Shown here piece by piece: positions 35,097 to 43,008 of a DNA stretch of 64,000 bases (positions are counted from its first letter, which is position 1; every line of letters begins with the position of its first letter). A program made the translations under genes and the position numbers. The DNA comes from Microseira wollei NIES-4236 (GTDB taxonomy: Bacteria > Cyanobacteriota > Cyanobacteriia > Cyanobacteriales > Aerosakkonemataceae): contig NZ_BLAY01000014.1 of NCBI RefSeq assembly GCF_020521235.1, positions 18,113 to 82,112 of the forward strand, written 5' to 3'. Under the pieces are notes generated by a model. The model ran no database searches and was not told where the DNA came from. It saw only the letters and a program-made list of their open reading frames with translations.

Positions 35097-35858
35097 CTAG
35101 GCTAGAAGTGTTTTCGCCCATTGAGCATTTTCCTCAGACAACGGAGGCTGAGGCGGTTGAGTGTAGTCGATCGCCAAATGATACCGCCCCCGTTCATAAA
35201 CATAATTCAGTAGCTTCTGTAATTCTAAAATAGGCTCCTCTTCGCCAGGAAGTAATGGAATGGGTACGGATGGAATGGGCTGCTTCAAGCTGAATGCATA
35301 CAAATCTGCAACGGGTCGCCGATCGCCCCGACAAACCAAAATGCGGTAGTCTCCCAAATATTCACCCACGATCGGAAACGGCTTACCACCCCGTAACAAA
35401 TCAATCTCGATCAGATGAGTCGCACTGACTAATACTTGATTACGCTTCCGTTCGTAAGCTAACCTTCCTTCCCCCGTTCGCTTGTTTTTAGGAGACAAAA
35501 CTTCAATCGCGGTAACGACAGTTCCAGTTGCAACTTCCCGAATTTCCAGATACCGCTCATTCACCTCCTGTGCAATCGGCACCGTCACCTTCTGCGGTTG
35601 TACGGGTAGCGCCATCGTAGCAGTACCAGAGGCTGATTCTGTTAGTTTGCCAGTCACCACTGCGACATCAGGAATCCCAACCAATAGGCTTTCATCATCG
35701 CTACTAAAATAGGTTCGCTTTTCAATCTCAACCCGATACTTTTCGCTAAGGTGGTCTACCAGATCGTCAGCGATCGCCACAATTAGTCGGTTATGGACTG
35801 CCGACCAAAGCTCTGAATTTTCCAGATAGGGATCCATTCCCGGAAATGGTGATGGCAT
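35097..35858 (-). CDS. DUF4058 family protein
   Basis: The 253-residue protein shows the DUF4058 signature MPSPFPGMDPYLENSELWSA, VHNRLIVAIADDL, PDVAVV and the central VTAIEVLSPKNKRTGEGR, RKRNQVLVSATHLIEIDLLR. The family is abundant in cyanobacteria and Planctomycetes. The acidic and lysine residues (EVLSPKNK) resemble a restriction-endonuclease-like core, but no activity is established. It converges on the truncated toxin copy with a 19-bp gap. Confidence 0.88.
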   Translation of the reverse strand: MPSPFPGMDPYLENSELWSAVHNRLIVAIADDLVDHLSEKYRVEIEKRTYFSSDDESLLVGIPDVAVVTGKLTESASGTATMALPVQPQKVTVPIAQEVNERYLEIREVATGTVVTAIEVLSPKNKRTGEGRLAYERKRNQVLVSATHLIEIDLLRGGKPFPIVGEYLGDYRILVCRGDRRPVADLYAFSLKQPIPSVPIPLLPGEEEPILELQKLLNYVYERGRYHLAIDYTQPPQPPLSEENAQWAKTLLA

Positions 35859-36001
35859 AAGGTAAATCGGAAACGGTGATGATGTACTCCTATGTTACTC
35901 CTTGTATTCATGAAAGCAGCCATGGAGAATGAGCGATCGTTTTGAATTCACAGAAACAGGCGATATGCTGTGCTATCCAGGGGGATACCTTTGAAGAGCT
36001 T

Positions 36002-36268
36002 TTACTTCCCATAAAATCCCACATTAAATTTCAGTACGCTCAGGATACTATTTACGCTCAGAACAGACAGAATACTTCCCGCACTCAAGACACTCAAAAT
36101 ACTCCCCGCACTCAAGACACTCAAAATACTCCCGGCACTACCGATGCTCAGGATACTCCCAGCACTGCCGATACTTAAAATACTTCCAGCACTGCCGATG
36201 CTCAGGATACTACGATGACTTGCCCAACTTAAAACACCGCGCTCTGGAAGGAACCAATCCTCACTCAT
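36002..36268 (-). CDS. low-complexity GSILSIGSA-repeat protein
   Basis: The 88-residue protein starts with MSEDWFLPERGVLSWASHRS after a clear ribosome site (GTGGAGG, 6 nt spacing). It then consists of 9-residue repeats of GSILSIGSA and GSILSVLSA type from about residue 21 to 75. The repeats are small and hydrophobic and could form a beta-helix or a membrane-associated fibre. Similar products are common in cyanobacteria but have no known function. The opposite strand also reads open through the repeats (TQDTQNTPR units), which I judge a shadow because it lacks a ribosome site. Confidence 0.6.
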   Translation of the reverse strand: MSEDWFLPERGVLSWASHRSILSIGSAGSILSIGSAGSILSIGSAGSILSVLSAGSILSVLSAGSILSVLSVNSILSVLKFNVGFYGK

Positions 36269-36590
36269 CGCTTGCCTCCACAGTAGTAGCCTATCAACTG
36301 ATGGGGTTGATTTTAGCACAGGCAAAGAGGGCGAACCCTGTTCATTTATGTTGCTAATTTCTCCAGCAGTAATTGCCAAGGTGCGGGAGTAAAATATTAG
36401 TATCCTTGAATGAATTAGCAGATGATTTCACGATTCTGGATCGGCAATTGTTTAGTTATTTGTTTTTTGGCGGATTTGGGATTGAAGCTTGAGTATAATT
36501 GTGAAATGTAATAAGGGTGCAAGCTATTATTCGGAAGTTTACGGTCGAATGCAAATGTCTTGAAACTAACAAATAATCGAGGAGTAAAAA

Positions 36591-37094
36591 ATGTCTAAGA
36601 CTTTTGGACAGTACCCATCCTTTGCCAAGTTTATCGAAAGCTATGAAGCGGCGAGGCAAAAAGAGGAACAAGAACTGGAACGCGGTTTGAGCATGGCTGA
36701 ACGCCGTGAGAGGAAGCGTAAACTGCGGGATGTTGTGGAAGTGGATGCGACGATTCGCGATCGCGAACCGGATGACAATGATATAGACGGAGGCAAACAC
36801 TATCGTCTATTGGTCACCTTAACGAAGATCGTCAAAAGCGATCCAGATGTGGATGGGGATCTCAAACGTAACTTGACCGATCGGGAGGATGTATTTGTGG
36901 CGATTCGTTTCGGCGATCGCATGGGAATTCTGGAACCGATCGAAGGATTGAATGATGGTGCCATACTCAACTTGCGGGGAGAATGGATTACTAAAGAAAA
37001 AGCAAGGCAACACGGTGGAAGATTTCTGTCGGTGTTGCATTTCACCCACCATCCAATCGGCTTTGTTTGTACGGAGGACAAGTGCTACAGCTAA
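36591..37094 (+). CDS. protein of unknown function, possible OB-like fold
   Basis: The 167-residue soluble protein has a charged helical N-terminus (MSKTFGQYPSFAKFIESYEA, EEQELERGLSMAERRERKRK). A beta-rich part follows (VVEVDATIRDREPDD, HYRLLVTLTKIVKSD, EDVFVAIRFGD, LNLRGEWITKEKAR, HFTHHPIGFV), which could be an OB-fold as in single-strand binding relatives. I recognise no family. The start follows GAGGAGTAAAAA. It converges on the dehydrogenase gene with a 2-bp gap. Confidence 0.6.
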   Translation: MSKTFGQYPSFAKFIESYEAARQKEEQELERGLSMAERRERKRKLRDVVEVDATIRDREPDDNDIDGGKHYRLLVTLTKIVKSDPDVDGDLKRNLTDREDVFVAIRFGDRMGILEPIEGLNDGAILNLRGEWITKEKARQHGGRFLSVLHFTHHPIGFVCTEDKCYS

Positions 37095-37096
37095 TT

Positions 37097-38074
37097 TTAA
37101 GGATAGACTTCGGGATTGACGCAATTGGGTAAGACTTCGCGCTTCAATCCGGCGATTAAGTTTGCGATCGCCATCGCTGCCATTTTTGAGCGCGTCTTGT
37201 GGCTAGCGCTGCCAATGTGCGGTGCAACAATCAAGTTATCCAAGCTGAGTAACGGGCTATTTATCGGAATCGGTTCTGGTTCGGTCACATCTATTGCCGC
37301 AACGGCAATCTGACGGCTACTCAAGGCACGATACAAAGCATCTGGATCGACAATACCTCCTCTGGCGGTATTAATTAGGATGGCTGTTGGCTTCATCAAT
37401 GCCAATTGGCGATCGCTCACCAGATGATAAGTATTTTCACTTAAAGGCGTATGAATGGTCACAAAGTCCGATTGTTGCAACAATTGCTCAAATTCGGCAA
37501 ACTCCACACCTAAAGATTGCTCTGATGTGCGATCGCATCGCTGTCTGCTGGCATACAAAATTCGCATATCAAACCCTTTAGCGCGACGCGCCACGGCTTG
37601 ACCAATGCGCCCAAAGCCAACAATCCCCAGAGTAGCACCCGCCATGTCCGCTCCCAATAATAAATCGGGTTCCCAAGTGCGCCACTCACCCGCACGAGTA
37701 AATCGATCTGCCTCTACCACTCGCCTTGCTGCTGCCATTAGTAAGGCCCAGGTAAAATCCGCTGTCGCATCGGTCAAAACGCCTGGAGTGTGACCGACTG
37801 GAATTCCCCTTGCCGTAGCAGCAGCAATGTCGATGTTGTCATAGCCTACTGCCATCTGGCTGATAACTTTAAGAGAGGTTCCCGCTGCGATTAATTGGCG
37901 ATCGATTTTGTCAGTTAGCAGGCACAACAAACCATCAATTGCTTTGACTTTTTCCAGTAAAACATCGTCAGGGGGAGGCTGACGTTCTCCCCATACTTCT
38001 ACTGTAGCGATTTGTTGCAGTTGCTCTAATTCGATGGGAAGGCGGCGAGTAATAAATACTTTAGGCTGGGACAT
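37097..38074 (-). CDS. D-isomer-specific 2-hydroxyacid dehydrogenase (glyoxylate/hydroxypyruvate reductase type)
   Basis: The 325-residue enzyme has the Rossmann motif GIVGFGRIGQAVARRAKGF. The catalytic Arg is in INTARGGIVD, Glu in DVTEPEPIP and His in APHIGSAS. The N-terminal VFITRRLPIE and VGYDNIDIAAATARGI match glyoxylate reductases of the GHRB/GyaR group. It reduces glyoxylate or hydroxypyruvate with NAD(P)H, probably in photorespiratory or serine metabolism. Exact substrate cannot be read from sequence. Confidence 0.9.
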   Translation of the reverse strand: MSQPKVFITRRLPIELEQLQQIATVEVWGERQPPPDDVLLEKVKAIDGLLCLLTDKIDRQLIAAGTSLKVISQMAVGYDNIDIAAATARGIPVGHTPGVLTDATADFTWALLMAAARRVVEADRFTRAGEWRTWEPDLLLGADMAGATLGIVGFGRIGQAVARRAKGFDMRILYASRQRCDRTSEQSLGVEFAEFEQLLQQSDFVTIHTPLSENTYHLVSDRQLALMKPTAILINTARGGIVDPDALYRALSSRQIAVAAIDVTEPEPIPINSPLLSLDNLIVAPHIGSASHKTRSKMAAMAIANLIAGLKREVLPNCVNPEVYP

Positions 38075-38290
38075 GGCGATTCGCTGCTCTAGAATTGATT
38101 TGACTTTAGGATAACTATTCTAAAGTCATTTTTTAAACGAACCGCCAAGAAGCCATAGACGCTTTCAGAGGCGCACCCGTTGGGTAGAACGCCAAGAAGA
38201 AGAGGAAGAAGATTATAGGGGTTTTCGCTCCGGATTTGGTATGACGCAGGAGACTGTCAAGATGCATATCAAATCGGGAGGAGAAAGAGA

Positions 38291-38986
38291 CTATTGCTCT
38301 TGTTCCATCCCCAACATATTCCCTGACACTGGTTTGACCTCCCGTTCCAGGATATAGACGATGTAGATCGATAAAAGCGCCGCAAAAAAGCACCACACCG
38401 AAATAAAAGCATAGTAAAAAATTACTTGAGAAAATAGCATTGACAATAAAATAAATGCGCCAAAAGTATTGATGTTTTGGTTGGAAGCAATCAATAAAGG
38501 AACTGCAACGATTAACGCATAAATTATGCTGGCAACCTCCCTATACATCGGAAAATCAAATATTAATTTTGTTCTGTAGGCAATCGAGCAACTACTCGCG
38601 TCGATTTCCAACCAGTTAGAATTGGCGATCAAAGGAAGATAGAGTAAGGCTCCATAGACAAATCCTAGAATGGCAAACATCAGGCAAACATGTTTGATTT
38701 TTTGGTTGCGCTCGCTTGCCCAAACTAGAAATGGCATCCAAAAAAGCCAAAACCAATGGGAGAAGAATAAAAACCCCAGAGAACCAATATCAATGTCATG
38801 GAAATTGTTTGAATTAATACCTAACCACACTACACCTTCTAATGCTTGCTGAATTCCAAAGGCTAAGGGGGTAAATGCTAATGGTAAATACTCTGGATCT
38901 TTAGCAAGTGCTGTTTTGATACAATAGATTCCACTGGGAACTAATAAAGCACTAGCCGCAAAACTAGCTGTTGCAGAAAAGCACAT
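38291..38986 (-). CDS. DUF6629-type integral membrane protein
   Basis: The 231-residue protein begins MCFSATASFAASALLVPSG and has about seven hydrophobic spans, with QQALEGVVWLG near residue 50 and a YALIVAVPLLIAS segment later. This N-terminus is the hallmark of the bacterial DUF6629 family, function unknown. I start at this ATG because GGAG lies 7 nt upstream; the frame is open seven codons further. Confidence 0.8.
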   Translation of the reverse strand: MCFSATASFAASALLVPSGIYCIKTALAKDPEYLPLAFTPLAFGIQQALEGVVWLGINSNNFHDIDIGSLGFLFFSHWFWLFWMPFLVWASERNQKIKHVCLMFAILGFVYGALLYLPLIANSNWLEIDASSCSIAYRTKLIFDFPMYREVASIIYALIVAVPLLIASNQNINTFGAFILLSMLFSQVIFYYAFISVWCFFAALLSIYIVYILEREVKPVSGNMLGMEQEQ

Positions 38987-39007
38987 TTGTATTCTCCTTA
39001 TTTGCAA

Positions 39008-39697
39008 AATTGCTAATTGCTAATTGCTAATTGGATTTAAAGGAGATGTACCCATAAACGATTACCTGTTGCCAGTGACCATCGATGTAACTAGCAACTT
39101 CGGTAATCTACGCTGATCTTTATTGTCGCAATTGGTACGGGGGATTGGCAACAGATATTGATAGTAAAATTAATGTATAAAATGCTACTTAATATTTGGG
39201 GATAGTGGGTGGAATCCTGATGCCAAAAAAAACTATACAGCGGATTGCAAGTGAGTGAGGTACAGCGAAATCGCTTCGTTTGTGTAGCGGCACCCTTAAG
39301 GGTGCCGCTACACAAACGAAGGTGTACCTCATACGACTGCAACCCGCTATAGATGGAGTCGTTGCCTATGCTACTGCATCCCTCAATCGCGAAATGTCAA
39401 TATCAAAAATAGTATTGAAAACTAACTCTTGCTTTGATATCTGTCAGCGCTCTTGGATGATACGGAGAAGGCAAGGGCGTTAGATAGGCAAAAAGTAAAG
39501 TTAAATTAAATTAGTGTCTCATTACACCGATTTAGCTGTACATTTGAAATTAGGAAAGTGTCGATATCCTGACAGCAACAATTACTACACCAAATTTTTC
39601 AGTGACCCGTTAGCAAGTCACCTGTCATCCTTTATGGTTTTCTTCTGACAACCAACTGGTAACTGATATTAAATATTATTGAGCATCCAGTCAGACT
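39008..39697. other. repeat-rich non-coding gap with a perfect palindrome
   Basis: TAATTGC heptamers at 39010-39031, then AT-rich DNA, an inverted-repeat element at 39234-39352 with a 48-bp perfect palindrome at its centre, and AT-rich sequence upstream of the TPR gene. No gene is credible. Confidence 0.6.
39234..39352. repeat. inverted-repeat element with 48-bp perfect palindrome
   Basis: Arms CTTCGTTTGTGTAGCGGCAC (start 39274) and its exact complement meet at CCCTTAAGGG. Outer imperfect arms add GAGGTAC/GTACCTC and GCGGATTGCA / TGCAACCCGC. A transcript across it would form a 24-bp stem. Confidence 0.85.
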
Positions 39698-42520
39698 ATG
39701 AAAAGACGTTGGCAGATATTGTTCGCCTTGGCTTTGGCAGCATTTTTGTTTGTGACAGCTATGCCATTAGTTTATTCTCAGCCACAAGTTTTACCTAATC
39801 AAACTGAGAATGATACAAAATATTGTCAGAATAAAGAGAAATTTAATGCTGTATGTTTGGACGATCACTTCCTCTTCTTCATTCATAATAAAAAGGCAGT
39901 TGGAAGCGAAATTAGAAATAAAAATCGAAATGAAGTTAGAGGCTACGAGCAACAGGAACGAGTCAAAATAATAGCCCAAAGAATTAAAGAAATTGCTGAT
40001 AATTCCTCAATCAAAACCGACTCTATTAGAGTAGATAATTGGAAGGTAAAAATAACCAATATAGTCTCGCCGCTAGGAGTCATTGTAACCTTAACAGAAG
40101 ATGATATCACCGCAGCAAAAGTTATGCCTGACAACAAGGAAAAATTAGCAGATATCTACCTGCTAAAAATCAAAAATAATATTGATTTATATAGAAACAA
40201 GAAACATATTACTGAGCATGTTGGATGGATAGAAAATATTAAAAATTTTTTCTCCCAGCCGCAGGCTTCATTCCTATTAATTATAATAATAGTTGGCTTT
40301 ATTTTTTTAATTGTGGTATTTGTAAAAAATTGGAATTTTGTCGTTGAAATTTTTGGAAAATTACTGCAATTTTTACTTATTTTAATGATTTTTGCGTTAG
40401 TAATTAGAGCGAGCTTAATCTTTTTTTACGCTAACTTTATTGACGCCATCTTTCCAAGAGAAAATTTAACGAAATCCGATATTTCAGAACTTTTAACCCA
40501 TAGTTTTAGTTTATTACAGATGATTGGAATTCTCCTGGTGTTAGGAGTTCTTGCTTTAATACTACATTCTCTTTCTAGCCAGAAAGAATGTATCATAATT
40601 CGACCCTTTGAGAACGACACTAAAGGACAATACCCAGAGAACATTGGTAAAGCCATTACTGATTCATTAATTGAGGAATTAGAGAGAATTCGCCAAATCC
40701 ATGCCTTATTCAAGGATGTAGACACCCAAGACATCAAGCTAGCACCTCGTCTTGACCGAAAAGTTTATTTTGATCCGCCTCGGATTCAAGAAAATCCATT
40801 AGAGCAACTCCAAGGGATCGGTACAGTTGAAGTTAGTGGAACCAGATTCACCCTCGATCCTATCCTTTTATATCTCAGGCATGTATGGCCTTTTGGAGGC
40901 ATCAATACAATCATCACAGGTAGCTTACAAACCTATAATTCTGACAATCGTTTAGTCGCGAAATTAAGTTCTAGCACCAAAGTTAGTGCTTTAGAAGTGA
41001 CTCACCGAAACCAGCCAAGCGTATCAATACCTGAGATGATAAGAGAGCTAGCCTTCAAAATTGCTTGGTCTTTGCAAACAACCAATAGTATTTCCGCTAA
41101 AACCTGGGAAGCATTCAAGTGGTTGACAGAGGCAACTGACGAGTACTGTCAATATAGGCAAAATGGAAAACTCGGACATCTTGACAGCGCTTACAACCAT
41201 TGTCAAGCAGCAATGAAAGCTGAAAAACACTATGAAAGCGTTGCGGATTTATTATATCTAGTTGGGATTGCCTATTTAGAACAGAAAAAATGTGACAAGG
41301 CGGAGCAAGCTTTGCTGTTCTCTATTCAAATCAATCCTAGAAGCTCTAAAACGGCTAATTTTCATCATGGGCTAGGGAATGTGTATTATGCTCAAAGAAA
41401 ATTTGATTATGCTCTTGAGCAATATCACCATGCTATTCGGTTAAACGAAGAGTTTGCGAATTGTTGCGAGCGTCTTATCAAAATATATCCTAAGAATGTC
41501 AATCCTTATAATGGCCTTGGCAACGTCTATTCGGAACTAGAAAAGTCTCCAGATGTCTTAGAAGAGAATTACCGAAAAGCTTCTCAACAAGATTTTAGAT
41601 TATGGAAGCCATATAACAATCTTGGTCTTTCCTACTTATACTGCTTAAATAGCGATCCAAAATACTATGACAAAGCTGCTGAAGAATTTAGAAAAGCCAT
41701 TGAGTGTGACAGCCATCAAAGAATTAGCAATTGTACGATGAAGCTAAAAATAGCGCATTTAATTAGTTGGTTTAAATGGGTTAAAATTGCTCGCTTTATT
41801 TTAAAAAAAGATTACCAGATGGATCGTATTTTTGGGAACTGGAAGAACAAAATTTCTCATCCTCATAGTGGATTAGGTTTGGCTTATTTTTATAAATACT
41901 ATAAATTCCAAAATCAGGAAATAAAATTGCTTGAGAATGCCAGAGAGGAAATGCATAAAGCCATTGATATTGATGGTAATGTGGCTATATTTTACTGGAA
42001 TTTTGGGTTAATTCAATTGGGATACTTAGTCCAAGAAACAGAATATGAAAAGAAAGATGAAATAATTAATGATGTCATTAGTTGGTGGAAAAAAGCACTT
42101 AAAATCTTGGAAAACAATCATCAGCATGATATAATTAATGAAAGCGTAAAAAGTGTGGAAATTGTAGATTGGTATGAAAATGAAGAAGCACAATATACTT
42201 TAATAAGAGCGTTGGACATCGTAGAAAAGTATGAGAATGATGATGAAGCATTATCTCGTGGCATCTACAGATATGTCATTAATGTTTTTGAACACGGGCA
42301 ATCAAATCCTACAAACACAATGATTTTGAGCAACATAGAAGCGCTGTTGGAGCTACAGGAATTTTCGTTAAACAAAGCTTATTTAAATAGTCTCAAGACA
42401 GATTTAGAAACAATATATGAAATTTTAAAAAATCAGAATCTACCAGACAAGTATAAAAATTTGCCATCAGCCTTGAAAAAACTATGCGATCGTCTCTCTG
42501 GTAAGCGATCGCATTACTAA
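39698..42520 (+). CDS. large membrane protein with MscS-type N-terminal domain and TPR repeats
   Basis: The 940-residue protein starts with a signal (MKRRWQILFALALAAFLFVT). A periplasmic domain (about 75-160) resembles that before cyanobacterial mechanosensitive channels (QRIKEIADNS, SPLGVIVTLTEDDITAA, LKIKNNIDLYR). Three or four membrane spans follow at about 188-290. A cytoplasmic part starting IIIRPFENDTKG resembles nucleotide-binding or adaptor domains but lacks a clear catalytic motif. From about 510 there are TPR motifs (YLVGIAYLEQKKCDKAEQAL, GLGNVYYAQRKFDYALEQYH, NNLGLSYLY). No pore segment of MscS is evident. It probably transmits a membrane signal to bound proteins, which is inference. 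Confidence 0.65.
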   Translation: MKRRWQILFALALAAFLFVTAMPLVYSQPQVLPNQTENDTKYCQNKEKFNAVCLDDHFLFFIHNKKAVGSEIRNKNRNEVRGYEQQERVKIIAQRIKEIADNSSIKTDSIRVDNWKVKITNIVSPLGVIVTLTEDDITAAKVMPDNKEKLADIYLLKIKNNIDLYRNKKHITEHVGWIENIKNFFSQPQASFLLIIIIVGFIFLIVVFVKNWNFVVEIFGKLLQFLLILMIFALVIRASLIFFYANFIDAIFPRENLTKSDISELLTHSFSLLQMIGILLVLGVLALILHSLSSQKECIIIRPFENDTKGQYPENIGKAITDSLIEELERIRQIHALFKDVDTQDIKLAPRLDRKVYFDPPRIQENPLEQLQGIGTVEVSGTRFTLDPILLYLRHVWPFGGINTIITGSLQTYNSDNRLVAKLSSSTKVSALEVTHRNQPSVSIPEMIRELAFKIAWSLQTTNSISAKTWEAFKWLTEATDEYCQYRQNGKLGHLDSAYNHCQAAMKAEKHYESVADLLYLVGIAYLEQKKCDKAEQALLFSIQINPRSSKTANFHHGLGNVYYAQRKFDYALEQYHHAIRLNEEFANCCERLIKIYPKNVNPYNGLGNVYSELEKSPDVLEENYRKASQQDFRLWKPYNNLGLSYLYCLNSDPKYYDKAAEEFRKAIECDSHQRISNCTMKLKIAHLISWFKWVKIARFILKKDYQMDRIFGNWKNKISHPHSGLGLAYFYKYYKFQNQEIKLLENAREEMHKAIDIDGNVAIFYWNFGLIQLGYLVQETEYEKKDEIINDVISWWKKALKILENNHQHDIINESVKSVEIVDWYENEEAQYTLIRALDIVEKYENDDEALSRGIYRYVINVFEHGQSNPTNTMILSNIEALLELQEFSLNKAYLNSLKTDLETIYEILKNQNLPDKYKNLPSALKKLCDRLSGKRSHY

Positions 42521-43008
42521 GTTACCTTAAACTCAAATATACCTCAAAAATAGCAAGTTTTTTGGCTGTTATTCAGGCTGGAATTACTGGTCTGACTGGA
42601 TATTAGCTCCATAAGCTTACTCTCCTTCCCTACATAGCTTACTCAACTATATGGAAATTTGCCGCCACATCTAACCCAACACCCAACCCCTCTGCTGTGT
42701 TTCCCCTGCACAAGGATGCTCGCCTAGCTAGCCCTTGGCATATCGCAATCCATTAAACCTAGACCATATTCCTTGTGGGGTGGGCATTTTGCCCGCCAAA
42801 GAGGGGAGTTTTTGCAGAAGTCTATTGTGCATTGCCACCTTTGTTAAGAGACGGGGAAGCGATCGCACAAAGCGCCCGATCTTAAGTAACGGTGAAAGTT
42901 TGACAAAATATAAACTCCGCTAGACATTTTAGAATTTTGTAGGAAGATGGTAGATCGCATTGTTGGCCCACCGAGCCGCAGCTACTAAATTTCTTTTGGA
43001 CTCTGACG
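42521..43008. other. non-coding gap upstream of the nitrite/sulfite reductase
   Basis: It holds a GTGGGGTGGGCATTTTGCCC-type hairpin (42776-42800) also found in related form at 49860 and 52125, and AT-rich sequence. I looked for a GTA-N8-TAC NtcA site and found none that is convincing. Confidence 0.5.

Noticed and set aside
35942..36178. Plus-strand frame with TQDTQNTPR repeats
   Set aside because: Opposite strand has a strong ribosome site and a family-like start; the plus frame has neither.
42521..43008. NtcA box upstream of the nitrite/sulfite reductase
   Set aside because: I searched for GTA-N8-TAC by eye and found no convincing match at a suitable distance.
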